In this document: piece by piece, positions 7,467 to 16,166 of the stretch | How positions within the stretch are numbered: the stretch's first letter is position 1 | Layout of the letters: each line of letters starts with the position of its first letter | Origin: Oscillatoria sp. SIO1A7 | GTDB taxonomy: Bacteria > Cyanobacteriota > Cyanobacteriia > Cyanobacteriales > Laspinemataceae | Length of the DNA stretch: 63,097 nt | Direction of reading: 5' to 3' | NCBI GenBank assembly: GCA_010672965.1 | Contig: JAAHFN010000020.1 | Coordinates: forward strand, 26,446 to 89,542 | Made by a program: the position numbers and the translations under genes | The notes under the pieces: generated by a model | Told to the model about the DNA's origin: nothing | What the model saw: only the letters and a program-made list of their open reading frames with translations | Databases searched by the model: none

Positions 7467-9977
7467 ATGATTATAGCAGCTCCAGAAAAACTGTCTATAA
7501 GTACCAAAGAGAAGGCTTTGGTGCTGTGGTTCGAGGAAGTGGGGATTGCGGATGTTCCCTTGGTAGGAGGCAAGAACGCTTCTTTGGGGGAAATGATCCA
7601 GCAGCTTACTCCCAAAGGCGTCAACGTTCCTACCGGCTTTGCAACTACAGCCTATGCTTACCGTTATTTTGTCGAAAAAGCGGGTTTGGAAGCCAAGCTG
7701 CGCCAATTGTTTTCCGACCTAGATGTAGAGGATTTGGCAAACCTGCGGCACCGAGGCAAGCAAGCTAGAGCCTTAATTCTGAATACTCCTTTTCCAAAAG
7801 AACTTGAAGATGCGATCGCCTTGGCTTACCTAAAACTATGCGATCGCTATGGAAGCAATGCAGAATTCTGCGATCGGCTCGGCGTCGAATACCAAGAAGA
7901 ATGCAAGCGCTACAGCAGCAACTTGGATGTAGCAGTTCGCTCCAGCGCCACCGCTGAAGACCTGCCAGACGCCAGCTTTGCCGGCCAGCAAGAAACCTAT
8001 CTCAACGTTCGCGGAGTTAAAAGCGTTCTGGAATCCTGCCATAAGTGCTTTGCTTCTATATTCACCGATCGCGCCATATCCTATCGGACTATAAAAGGCT
8101 TCGACCATTTCGATGTAGCGCTTTCCGTCGGAGTGCAAAAAATGGTGCGCTCTGACTTGGCAACCTCTGGCGTCATGTTTTCCATCGACACTGAAAGCGG
8201 TTTTAAAAATGCTGCTTTAATCACCGCTGCCTATGGTTTGGGGGAAAACGTAGTCCAAGGAGCAGTCAATCCAGACGAATACTTTGTCTTCAAGCCCACC
8301 CTCCAACAAGGGAAGCGTCCTATCCTAGAAAAGCGCTTGGGCAGCAAAGAAACCAAAATGGTCTATGACGTCGGCAGCGGCAAGCTGACCAAAAATGTGC
8401 CGGTGCCGGTGCCAGACCGAAACAAATACTGCATCAGCGACGACGAGATTCTACTATTGGGCAAGTGGGCTTGCATCATTGAAAACCATTACTCCGGCGT
8501 CCGCAACACCCCTACGCCAATGGACATCGAATGGGCAAAAGATGGCAAGAGCGGGGAAATGTTTGTAGTCCAAGCTCGCCCGGAAACCGTGCAATCCCAG
8601 AAGTCCGGCAATATTATTCGCAATTATAAGCTCAAAGGAAGTAGCAAGAGTACGAGTAAATTACTCTCAGTCGGTCGTGCCGTCGGCGAAGCAATTGGCC
8701 AAGGCAAAGCGCGGGTAATTCTCGACGTTCGCAACATCGACGAATTCCAAGCAGGAGAAGTTTTGGTGACAAACAAGACCGACCCGGATTGGGAGCCGAT
8801 TATGAAGAAATCTAGCGCTATAGTCACCAACCAAGGGGGGCGGACTTGCCACGCAGCAATTATTGCTCGGGAAATGGGTATTCCGGCGATCGTTGGTTGC
8901 GGCAGCGCTACCGCCGATATTCAAACCGGCCAAGAAATTACCGTTTCCTGCTCTGAAGGGGAGGAAGGACGGGTTTATGAAGGACTGCTGCCCTTTGAGG
9001 TAGAAGAAATAAAAATCGACAACCTGCCTCGCACCAAGACCAAGATTCTAATGAACGTCGGCAATCCAGAAGAAGCCTTTAGTCTGGCTTCCATTCCCTG
9101 CGATGGTGTCGGCTTAGCTCGCTTAGAATTTATCATTGCCAACCATATCAAGGCGCACCCCCTAGCCTTAATGCGCTTCGAGGAGCTGGAAGACGAGGAG
9201 GTTAAAAAAGAAATCGCCAAGCTGACGGCGCTTTACGAGCATAAACCCGACTTTTTTGTAGATAAGCTCGCCCAGGGAATGGGAGCGATCGCTGCTGCCT
9301 TCTATCCCAACCCGGCGATCGTGCGGATGTCCGATTTCAAGAGCAACGAATATGCCAATCTCCTCGGCGGCAAGCAGTTCGAGCCCAAAGAAGAAAACCC
9401 GATGATCGGCTGGCGCGGTGCTTCTCGTTATTACGATCCGAAATACACGGAAGCTTTCGGGCTGGAGTGCAAGGCGATGAAACGGGTGCGCGACGAGATG
9501 GGCTTGACCAACGTCATCCCTATGATTCCCTTCTGTCGTACCCCCGATGAAGGTCGCAAAGTCCTAGAAGTGATGGAGAAGCACGGCCTCAAGCGCGGGG
9601 AAAATGACCTCCAAGTCTATGTAATGTGCGAGGTTCCGAGCAATGTTATCTTGGCTGACGAGTTCAGTAAAATATTCGACGGTTTCTCGATTGGTTCCAA
9701 CGACCTAACTCAACTGACTTTGGGTCTAGACCGCGACTCTGCTTTAGTCGCTCATATTTTTGACGAGCGCAACGAAGCGGTCAAGGAAATGGTGCGCATG
9801 GTAATTGACAAAGCCAAGAAAAATGGTCGCAAGATTGGCATTTGCGGTCAGGCACCGAGCGACTATCCCGAGTTCGCCCGCTTTTTGGTAGAGTCGGGGA
9901 TTGACTCTATTAGCTTGAACCCCGATTCGGTGATGAAGACTCTTCTAGATGTTGCCAAGCTCGAAGGGGTTGGGTAA
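7467..9977 (+). CDS. ppsA: Phosphoenolpyruvate synthase
   Basis: The 836-residue cytoplasmic enzyme converts pyruvate and ATP to phosphoenolpyruvate, AMP and phosphate (EC 2.7.9.2), the gluconeogenic bypass of pyruvate kinase. The N-terminal ATP-grasp part starts near VGGKNASLGEM and has VRSSATAEDLPDASFAGQQ. The swivelling domain carries the phospho-histidine H462 in GGRTCHAAI. The C-terminal PEP-binding barrel has the acid/base cysteine C793 in ICGQAPSD. Length is a little above the usual 790-815. The ATG at 7467 is the only good start. Pyruvate kinase and phosphofructokinase lie 2-7 kb away on the other strand, so opposing enzymes of the pyruvate node are near neighbours. Confidence 0.96.
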   Translation: MIIAAPEKLSISTKEKALVLWFEEVGIADVPLVGGKNASLGEMIQQLTPKGVNVPTGFATTAYAYRYFVEKAGLEAKLRQLFSDLDVEDLANLRHRGKQARALILNTPFPKELEDAIALAYLKLCDRYGSNAEFCDRLGVEYQEECKRYSSNLDVAVRSSATAEDLPDASFAGQQETYLNVRGVKSVLESCHKCFASIFTDRAISYRTIKGFDHFDVALSVGVQKMVRSDLATSGVMFSIDTESGFKNAALITAAYGLGENVVQGAVNPDEYFVFKPTLQQGKRPILEKRLGSKETKMVYDVGSGKLTKNVPVPVPDRNKYCISDDEILLLGKWACIIENHYSGVRNTPTPMDIEWAKDGKSGEMFVVQARPETVQSQKSGNIIRNYKLKGSSKSTSKLLSVGRAVGEAIGQGKARVILDVRNIDEFQAGEVLVTNKTDPDWEPIMKKSSAIVTNQGGRTCHAAIIAREMGIPAIVGCGSATADIQTGQEITVSCSEGEEGRVYEGLLPFEVEEIKIDNLPRTKTKILMNVGNPEEAFSLASIPCDGVGLARLEFIIANHIKAHPLALMRFEELEDEEVKKEIAKLTALYEHKPDFFVDKLAQGMGAIAAAFYPNPAIVRMSDFKSNEYANLLGGKQFEPKEENPMIGWRGASRYYDPKYTEAFGLECKAMKRVRDEMGLTNVIPMIPFCRTPDEGRKVLEVMEKHGLKRGENDLQVYVMCEVPSNVILADEFSKIFDGFSIGSNDLTQLTLGLDRDSALVAHIFDERNEAVKEMVRMVIDKAKKNGRKIGICGQAPSDYPEFARFLVESGIDSISLNPDSVMKTLLDVAKLEGVG

Positions 9978-10102
9978 GAGTTTTGGGCATTGGGCATTGG
10001 GCCCCTACGCCCCGGAGGGCGGGCTACGCCTACGACAGGCTCAGGATAAAATTGGGCATTGGGCATTGGTGATTTTTGAGTTTTGAGTTTTGAGTTCGGA
10101 CT

Positions 10103-10135
10103 GAGAAACCCGGTTTTTTGGAAAAACCGGGCTTC
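10103..10135. repeat. Palindromic element, family F (degenerate copy)
   Basis: GAAACCCGGTTTTTTGG is followed by AAAAACCGGGCTTC. Two perfect versions lie at 24941-24971 and 60301-60331. It falls inside the reading frame of a former RelE/ParE-type toxin and marks the point where toxin similarity ends. Confidence 0.65.
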
Positions 10136-10147
10136 TGGTCTTTTGGT

Positions 10148-10282
10148 AGCTGCGATAAGGTTCGTGCGGAGAGACTGGATCTCACCACGAAAATCGTCCC
10201 CAAGACCGGGAGCTTGCTCGTCGTAGTAATCAATCGCTTCTTGGTATTCTTTTGCTGCTAGTGGATCGAAAACAGGATTCAT
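10148..10282 (-). pseudogene. RelE/ParE-family toxin, 5' fragment
   Basis: The first 45 residues (MNPVFDPLAAKEYQEAIDYY, then DEQAPGLGDDF) match the start of ParE/RelE-type toxins. After residue 45 the frame runs through the family F palindrome and heptamer repeats and into antisense of ppsA, so the catalytic half is lost. It lies 8 bp after the antitoxin gene, the usual operon order. The open frame stays open for 139 residues, but that tail is repeat-derived. Confidence 0.65.
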
Positions 10283-10290
10283 AAATTAAT

Positions 10291-10497
10291 TCATAAATTG
10301 CCACGAAGTACATCGCTTGCTGGAATTCCTTTAGTCCTACCAGCCCTAAATGCCTCAAGTCGCTTCTCGGCTTCGTCAAGCCAGATGTTGTCAATTTGAC
10401 TATCTGGGCGATCGAGACTCGTGACAATAATATCTAGCAGTCTAGCCCTCTCATTGGGTGGAAGTTCTAAAACACTGTTGACAAGTATCTTGTCCAT
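10291..10497 (-). CDS. Addiction module antitoxin (Unstab_antitox-like)
   Basis: The 68-residue protein carries the pattern LPPNERARLLDIIVTSLD and IDNIWLDEAEKRLEAFRAG of the small antitoxins paired with ParE/RelE toxins. The motif GRTKGIPASDVL near the C-terminus is also typical. It neutralises the toxin encoded just downstream, which is truncated here, so this is probably a left-over antitoxin. The start is the ATG at 10497. Confidence 0.75.
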   Translation of the reverse strand: MDKILVNSVLELPPNERARLLDIIVTSLDRPDSQIDNIWLDEAEKRLEAFRAGRTKGIPASDVLRGNL

Positions 10498-10539
10498 CTC
10501 TAACTCCTAAGACTTCAGCAATTATAAGAACGTCAGCAG

Positions 10540-10814
10540 AATGACGCAACAGATATCAGACCGCCTGCCTGCGATCGCGCTAATTGCCGAAGCAAAGCGA
10601 TCGCGCCTAATTGCCGAAGCAAAGCGATCGCGCCAGCCTAGGTTATTTTAGCACGGAGCAAAAAAGCGATCGCGCGATATGGAGCAAAAAGGCGATCGTG
10701 TTGCCAACATCCGCTCCATCCGTTACATCCGCTACCCATCCGTTGCCAACATCCATTATATCCGATCGCGATTTTCGGCAGTTGGGCGATCGTGCAATCG
10801 CTCTTCAGTTCTTC
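10540..10814. repeat. HIP1-rich gene-free stretch
   Basis: Several GCGATCGC or CGATCG cores occur within 280 bp, including a direct repeat of TAATTGCCGAAGCAAAGCGA at about 10580 and 10611 and several ATCCGTTACATCCGCTA-like strings. No gene is evident. It lies where a HEPN-type partner of the broken nucleotidyltransferase gene might once have been. Confidence 0.5.
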
Positions 10815-11113
10815 TCATAAACAAATTGCCTCCTCGATCGCCCGCTCTCTAATTCGATCCTTGAGCATGGTTGGGGTGGCTACATCGACTTTTCGTTGCA
10901 ATAGGTTTTCTAAATCCTCAATTAAACCCATTGGAAACCAAGGACTGCGTTGACTAGGGTCATAATCTACTAAAAAATCAATATCGCTAGCTTCATTGTC
11001 TTCATTCCTCGCTACAGAACCAAAAAGACGTTGTAGGCTCCATGTTTGGCCGCAATGGAAAGGATTTGCTCTCGGCGATCGCGGATTATCAATTCTAAAA
11101 GGGATTTATCCAT
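10815..11113 (-). pseudogene. MNT-type nucleotidyltransferase antitoxin, frameshifted
   Basis: Translation from the ATG at 11113 gives MDKSLLELIIRDRREQILSI then AAKHGAYNV and hits a stop. In the next frame the protein resumes as LFGSVARNEDNEASDIDFLV and continues for about 70 residues to the TGA at 10815. GSVARNEDNEASDIDFLV is the nucleotidyltransferase GSxxR...SDxD signature of MntA (the antitoxin of HEPN-MNT systems). The total of 299 nt is not a multiple of three, as expected from a net loss of one or four bases near 11040. No HEPN partner is visible. Confidence 0.75.
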
Positions 11114-11189
11114 TTTGTTCGGCAAAATAATGTTAAACAAAACAATCTGCTAGTTGCGCCACGCCCGCACCGGCGTTTGGCGAGGATCG

Positions 11190-11615
11190 TTAGCTCTGCA
11201 CCAGTTCGGCTTTAAATTCGCGGAACAGTTGGTAACGACGGTGAAGGACATCGATCGCAATATCTCCTTCTAAATGCAAATGAAGCAGAGGCGATGACTC
11301 CATATCGTTTTGACTATCTAGATTTTGTAATGGATAGGGTAAGGTTGATAAAAAGCTATCTTCGCTATTTTCTATTTTTTTAATTTCTACTTTACCAACC
11401 CAAAAGCAGGGATCTATTTCCTCTAAATTAAGCGGTTGGGAAAATGAAAAGTGAACTAGATGGTAAAGTTCTATCGCCACATCGTCATATTCCGAACCAA
11501 ATGTAAACTCTAAGCGCAACCTTAAAGGATTAGCTTGAAATGACATCCCAACTAAGTCTGCACTTTTCAAGTCCTCTAGAAATGTTTGTAACTTATTTTT
11601 ATCTACAGTATTCAT
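11190..11615 (-). CDS. Conserved-looking hypothetical protein
   Basis: The 141-residue soluble protein has no signal peptide or membrane segment. It is acidic, with a patterned beta-strand-like middle (LRLRLEFTFGSEYDDVAIELYHLVHF) and a C-terminal IAIDVLHRRYQLFREFKAEL helix. I do not recognise the family. The ATG at 11615 is preceded by AGAAAGGCTAAGAC, a weak ribosome site. It stands alone between a pseudogene and repeats; coding is supported by length and composition only. Confidence 0.6.
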   Translation of the reverse strand: MNTVDKNKLQTFLEDLKSADLVGMSFQANPLRLRLEFTFGSEYDDVAIELYHLVHFSFSQPLNLEEIDPCFWVGKVEIKKIENSEDSFLSTLPYPLQNLDSQNDMESSPLLHLHLEGDIAIDVLHRRYQLFREFKAELVQS

Positions 11616-11639
11616 AGTCTTAGCCTTTCTCCAGTATTG

Positions 11640-12009
11640 TGCGTAGCCCTAGGGTTTGGGGTGTGGGGTGTGGGGTGTAGTGCTATCGGCAAGAAACCCG
11701 GTTTTTTGACCAATACCTTCGCCAAAATCAAAAATCAGAGCGTTCGCGTTGGCGAAGCCTGCGCTCTTAGCGCATAGCGTGCCCGGAGGGCAATCTCGTA
11801 GGGAACGGCTCTGGGAAGTTGGCGCAGCCAACTCGTGCGAGTAAGCCAACAAATACTTGGAGAGTTTCCCAACGCCAGATCCCCCCAACCCCCCTTTTTA
11901 AGGGGGGCTTAAGACGCGGGAGACTATTGCCCCCCTTTTTAAGGGGGGTTGGGGGGATCTTTACCTGCAGAAAATGGCGAAGGTATTGTTCAAAAAACCA
12001 GGTTTCAGC
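11640..12009. repeat. Repeat cluster: heptamers, CCCCCCAACCCCCC blocks, F remnants
   Basis: It contains GGGGTGT heptamers at 11655-11682, a family F half at 11690-11710, and two facing blocks, CCCCCCAACCCCCCTTTTTA and its near complement, at about 11880-11960. These can form a long stem. No gene is seen. Confidence 0.6.
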
Positions 12010-12110
12010 GGGAGCATTTCATTTTTGTAAAAAGTAGCCCGGAAGGGCTTTGTTTGCGTAGCCGCGCCTTTAGGCGTCAGGCGGCGGGCGTGCAAAATTG
12101 AAATGCTCCC
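12010..12110. repeat. MITE-like element, family A, with 8-bp target duplication
   Basis: Ends are GGGAGCATTTCATTTT and AAAATTGAAATGCTCCC. The flanks on both sides read GTTTCAGC, an exact 8-bp target duplication. It is the shortest complete copy here, at 101 bp. Confidence 0.85.
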
Positions 12111-12151
12111 GTTTCAGCAATCCCAATGCCCAATGCCCTATGCCCAATGCC

Positions 12152-13582
12152 CTAAGCAGAAATTGGCTGTCCTATTGTATGGACTTTAATTAAGCTGGTG
12201 CTTCCTGCAGTGCCCACGGGTACGCCAGAAGTAATCACCACTTTATCTCCATCTTCGGCTATTTGCATTTCTACTGCTGCCTTAGCCACATTAATCAACA
12301 TTTCTTCGGCATTTTTAGCCGAGACAATCACGCGAGATTGCACTCCCCAAGACAGAGCCAACTGACTATAGGTACTTTCGTTTGGGGTAAAAGCAACGAT
12401 AGGCGTTTTCGGGCGATATTTAGAAACGAGTCGAGCAGTGCTACCGGATGAGGTATTGCAGAAAATTGCCTTAGCGCCGGTTTCATAGGCAATGCGACAA
12501 ACCGCTGCGGCTACGGCTTCGGTGACGCTCTTTGTGCCGGCATCGGCAGATAAGAGATTTTGTCCTCCTTGCTGCAGAACTGGTTCGGTACGGAGGGCAA
12601 TACTATCCATCATCTGTACTGCGGCGATGGGATATTCTCCCACTGCGGTTTCGCCAGAAAGCATGACCGCATCGGTGCCGTCCAAAATCGAGTTGGCTAC
12701 GTCGGTGGCTTCAGCCCGAGTTGGGTCTGGGGCACCAATCATCGATTCGAGCATCTGGGTGGCGGTGATTACGGGTTTGCCCGCACGGTTGCAGCGGCGA
12801 ATAATGTCTTTTTGAATCAGGGGAACTTGCTGAATGGGCATCTCTACGCCCATGTCTCCACGGGCAATGAGAATGCCATCGGCTACTTCGAGAATCTCGT
12901 CAAAGTTCTCTATGGCTTCTCGTTTTTCGATTTTGGCGATCGCCCGTATATTAGCGCCGGATGCTTCAATCATCCGCTGCACTGGTTCTAGGTCGAGAGG
13001 CGATCGCACAAAAGACACTGCCACCAAATCCACTCCCGAATCGATGCCAAAGCGCAAATCGATTAAATCTTTTTCAGTCACAGAGGTCAGCGGCAGGCGA
13101 GTATCGGGCAAGTTTACTCCTTTATTAGAAGAAAGCTTGCCGCCAATTTTCACCCGAGCGTGGATTTTGTCCGACTCTCGTCCGGTTACCTTCAACTTTA
13201 CGCGACCGTCGTTAATCGAAATCGACTCTTCGACGCGAACCATCGCGAATAGAGTCGGATTGGGTAGGGGAATTTCGTGGATGTTGCTGCCCTCATTCTG
13301 CAAAACAAGGGTTATTTCCTCTCCCGCTTCTACTTCTAAACCTTCCTCCGGTAAAATTCCCAAGCGAATTTTCGGTCCGCAGAGGTCTTGCATGAGAGCG
13401 ATTGGCTTTCCCATTTCAGCGCTAATTTGCCGCAGATTTTTGATAGTTTCTCCATGAAATTCATGGGTGCCGTGGGAAAAATTTAATCGGGCTACGTTCA
13501 TTCCCGCTTCTGCTAATTCTCGCAGGCGATCGAGGGAGGATGTAGCAGGACCTACTGTGCAGATAATTTTTGTTCGTCGCAT
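12152..13582 (-). CDS. pyk: Pyruvate kinase
   Basis: The 476-residue glycolytic enzyme transfers phosphate from PEP to ADP (EC 2.7.1.40). It starts with RRTKIICTVGPATSS and has the NFSHGTHEFH substrate motif, the active-site IAKIEKREAIENFDEI and the RGDMGVEMP metal-site motif. The C-terminal allosteric domain is complete (ends KVHTIGQPISA). The length is the standard form, without the extra PEP-utiliser domain found in some cyanobacterial isoforms. It lies 406 bp downstream of pfkA on the same strand, with a family A element between. The ATG at 13582 is clear. Confidence 0.96.
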   Translation of the reverse strand: MRRTKIICTVGPATSSLDRLRELAEAGMNVARLNFSHGTHEFHGETIKNLRQISAEMGKPIALMQDLCGPKIRLGILPEEGLEVEAGEEITLVLQNEGSNIHEIPLPNPTLFAMVRVEESISINDGRVKLKVTGRESDKIHARVKIGGKLSSNKGVNLPDTRLPLTSVTEKDLIDLRFGIDSGVDLVAVSFVRSPLDLEPVQRMIEASGANIRAIAKIEKREAIENFDEILEVADGILIARGDMGVEMPIQQVPLIQKDIIRRCNRAGKPVITATQMLESMIGAPDPTRAEATDVANSILDGTDAVMLSGETAVGEYPIAAVQMMDSIALRTEPVLQQGGQNLLSADAGTKSVTEAVAAAVCRIAYETGAKAIFCNTSSGSTARLVSKYRPKTPIVAFTPNESTYSQLALSWGVQSRVIVSAKNAEEMLINVAKAAVEMQIAEDGDKVVITSGVPVGTAGSTSLIKVHTIGQPISA

Positions 13583-13858
13583 ATGAATTAGGTATTGGAA
13601 ATCTAAACGAATGTAGCAGTAAGCGTTCAGCCTTCAGCAGTCAGCTAAAGTCCTGCCGATTATAGCTTTGGCGACCGTGAGACAAGTCCTAACTTCAATG
13701 CGTAGTGCTATATTGCACTACCAAGACGGCTTAGGACAAAGGTTTCGTAGGGGCGTTGGCGGAGCCTGCCCAAGGAGGGCATACGGCCGGAAAGCCCCTA
13801 CGAACGTTTCGCGTTCCAGCAATTGCGTGGAGTTTCATAAAAAATTGGTCTAAACCTT

Positions 13859-13988
13859 GGGAGCATTTCAATTTCGTAAAGGTTAGCCCTTCAGGGCTTT
13901 GTTGGTGTAGCCGCGCCAGCCGCTTTTCGGAGGCGGGGCTTACGCCTATAGGCGCTGCTGCGGCAGCGTACAAATTTGAAATGCTCCC
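13859..13988. repeat. MITE-like element, family A, abutting the pfkA stop codon
   Basis: Ends are GGGAGCATTTCAATTTCG and AATTTGAAATGCTCCC. The flanks share TAAACCTT, an 8-bp duplication that includes the last codon bases and stop region of pfkA. The insertion therefore kept the pfkA stop codon intact. It separates pfkA from pyk. Confidence 0.8.
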
Positions 13989-15074
13989 CTAAACCTTTAC
14001 TTCGCCAACGTCGCCAACATAGATGCCGATAGCCCGTGCGGTTTCTACTAGATCGTCTTGGGGGTTGACCGATCGCGGGCTATTCATAACTACTTCCTGG
14101 AGAGGAACGCTAGTTACTCGTCCGTTTTGCCAAGCCACCATTTGGCCGTAGTTTTCTGCCGCCACTAAGTCAACAGCAGTTTTGCCAAAGACTGTCGCTA
14201 GGAGGCGATCGGAAGCGGAGGGAATTCCACCTCGTTGGACGTGACCCAAAACGGTAACCCTTACTTCTATAGTTTTACCGCTACAGCGAGAAATCTCGTC
14301 GGCAACATATTGACCGATACCGCGCAGGCGCACTTCACCGAGAGGGTTGGTGTAAGCTCTAGATTCGCCCCTAGTGGTTTTGGCTCCTTCGGCTACAACT
14401 ACGATCGCAAACTGACGATTCCAGCGATCGCGAAGTTCGACAATCTTTTGACATACTTTCTCAATGGAATAGGGAATTTCTGGCAATAAAATACAATCGG
14501 CTCCTCCAGCAATTCCGGCATGGAGGGCGAGATGACCTGCTTGCCGACCCATCACCTCCACCACCATAACGCGATCGTGGCTGGCAGCAGTAAATGTGAG
14601 GCGGTAGAGGGCATCGACAATGGTATTGACCGCAGTATCGAATCCTACTGCGCGATCGGTAAAAGCCACGTCATTATCAATAGTTTTCGGCACTCCGATC
14701 GGATTCCAACCTCCTTTTTGGGCAAGTTTATGTAAAATTGCTAGGCTGCCGTCGCCCCCGGTTGCAATCAGAGCATCCAGACCCAAGTCCCGATAACCCG
14801 AAATTACTTCCTCTGCTCTGGCGTCGGTATCGACTTTATTAAGAGAGCCGAGAATAGTGCCTCCAGCATTCAGGAGGGGATCTATACCCCGCAAGTCGAG
14901 GCCGTGGGGCTTTAACTCTATGAATTTGCGCTCTAGCAGACCTTGGATGCCATAGAGAATTCCTACCACTTCCCAGTCGCGAGTTAAAGTAGCGTGGTTA
15001 ACAACCGCACGGATAACCGCGTTGAGCCCGGGACAATCGCCGCCACTGGTAAGAATGCCAATCCGCTTCTTCAT
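13989..15074 (-). CDS. pfkA: ATP-dependent 6-phosphofructokinase, Gly/Lys subtype
   Basis: The 361-residue enzyme phosphorylates fructose 6-phosphate (EC 2.7.1.11). LTSGGDCPGLNAVIRA is the N-terminal nucleotide site. GGDGS at 106-110 has Gly109, the residue of ATP users, while PKTIDND at 129-135 has Lys130, which E. coli-type enzymes replace by Gly. This Gly/Lys mix is the so-called group III pattern. MGRQAGHLALHAG and the C-terminal LGHVQRGGIPSASDR effector/substrate site are present. It is upstream of pyk and could be cotranscribed, although a MITE now separates them. The stop codon borders that element. Confidence 0.95.
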   Translation of the reverse strand: MKKRIGILTSGGDCPGLNAVIRAVVNHATLTRDWEVVGILYGIQGLLERKFIELKPHGLDLRGIDPLLNAGGTILGSLNKVDTDARAEEVISGYRDLGLDALIATGGDGSLAILHKLAQKGGWNPIGVPKTIDNDVAFTDRAVGFDTAVNTIVDALYRLTFTAASHDRVMVVEVMGRQAGHLALHAGIAGGADCILLPEIPYSIEKVCQKIVELRDRWNRQFAIVVVAEGAKTTRGESRAYTNPLGEVRLRGIGQYVADEISRCSGKTIEVRVTVLGHVQRGGIPSASDRLLATVFGKTAVDLVAAENYGQMVAWQNGRVTSVPLQEVVMNSPRSVNPQDDLVETARAIGIYVGDVGEVKV

Positions 15075-15450
15075 TAGAGTTCTTAGCTTGAGAGTTTTGA
15101 GTTCTTAGCTTGAGAGTTTTGAGTTTTGAGTTCTTAGCTTGAGAGTTTATACCATTGCTGTATAAAGATGCAACAAATCCGTTCGGGCGCTCGCCCTGAG
15201 CCTGGTCGTTGCGGTCGAAGCCTAGGTAGCCCTGGGCTTCGACCGCAACGACCAGGCTCAGCCCGAACGGCAAATAAAGGTGTGCAGCTTCATAAAGAAT
15301 TGGTCTTACAACTTAAAAATTATCCCTACACCCCACACCCCACACCCCACACCCCACACCCTAGTTCTTAGCCCAATTCCCAATTCCCAATTCGCCGTTG
15401 TAAAATAGTTACGATACATCACCAAATGCAAATTTACACTCTGATTGACT
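15075..15450. repeat. Gene-free stretch with TTTTGAG repeats, a large palindrome and heptamers
   Basis: GAGTTCTTAGCTTGAGAGTT repeats lie directly upstream of pfkA (15075-15150). A palindrome of about 34 bp per arm (15179-15270) carries GCCTGGTCGTTGCGGTCGAA and its complement, and contains the TTCGGGCTGAGC motif of family E interiors. Heptamers of CCCCACA type run from 15326 to 15362. No gene is seen. Confidence 0.65.
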
Positions 15451-15657
15451 ATGACTATTTGGGTTAGCGAACAAATAGATCCCTGTGGCATCTTATACTC
15501 CTGCATCGCTAGCTGCGATCGCTCTGAAGCTGAAGCCTGCTACGAGTCCTTCCAGCAAAACTTAACTGAAGGGCAAAAGGCAGAAGGTTGGACAGTCATA
15601 CTGCGTTCCGTAAATTCCTGGGATGAGGTGCCGGTTGCGGCTTTGAAACTGAACTGA
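15451..15657 (+). CDS. Small hypothetical protein
   Basis: The 68-residue protein starts MTIWVSEQIDPCGILYSCIA and ends VPVAALKLN. It has four cysteines in the first half but no clear metal-binding spacing and no membrane segment. I do not recognise it. The ATG at 15451 is chosen over an upstream TTG. No strong ribosome site is visible, so this is a modest call. Confidence 0.45.
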   Translation: MTIWVSEQIDPCGILYSCIASCDRSEAEACYESFQQNLTEGQKAEGWTVILRSVNSWDEVPVAALKLN

Positions 15658-15748
15658 ATTTGATTGCGCGGTTTTGGGCGCGGTTTGGGGCGCGGCTTGA
15701 TGATTTTTGGGGTTTTTGGCAATTGCGATCGCCCTCTTGCAATTTACT

Positions 15749-15842
15749 CAGGACTTACGCAAAGACTCTGTATGTAGGGTGCCGCACCGCGCACCAAAAC
15801 CTATATATATTCTTAACGCTCTTATCGATGCGCGTAAGTCCT
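15749..15842. repeat. MITE-like element, family B
   Basis: Ends are CAGGACTTACGCA and GCGCGTAAGTCCT. The interior carries GTAGGGTGCCGCACCGCGCACC, shared with the copies at 23.3 and 25.14 kb. Confidence 0.7.
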
Positions 15843-15929
15843 ATTACTTTCACCTTAACTCCATTTTTTCTGAATTCTCAAGGGTGATTTATGAAGAAAA
15901 AGTAAAATTTATGGCGGATGACTCCTATT

Positions 15930-16115
15930 CGCGACATGGGGACATGGGGACATGGGGACATGGGGGGCATTGGGAAAGTGAATAGTGAATAGTGAATAGT
16001 GAATAGTGATAATTGGCTTTCTTAACTTTTCACTCTTAACTTTTCACTTTTCACTTTTCACTTTTCACTTCCAATGCCCAATGCCCAATGCCCAATGCCC
16101 AATACCCAATAGATG
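15930..16115. repeat. STRR tracts (GACATGG, AATAGTG, CCCAATG heptamers)
   Basis: Three different heptamers follow each other: GGGGACAT, AGTGAAT and CACTTTT/CCCAATG. The CCCAATG run ends 50 bp before the DUF6065 gene. No gene lies here. Confidence 0.7.
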
Positions 16116-16166
16116 GTTTAAAATTATATAAAGTCCGTCCACTTGGCAAATCGCCAGCGATCGAAA

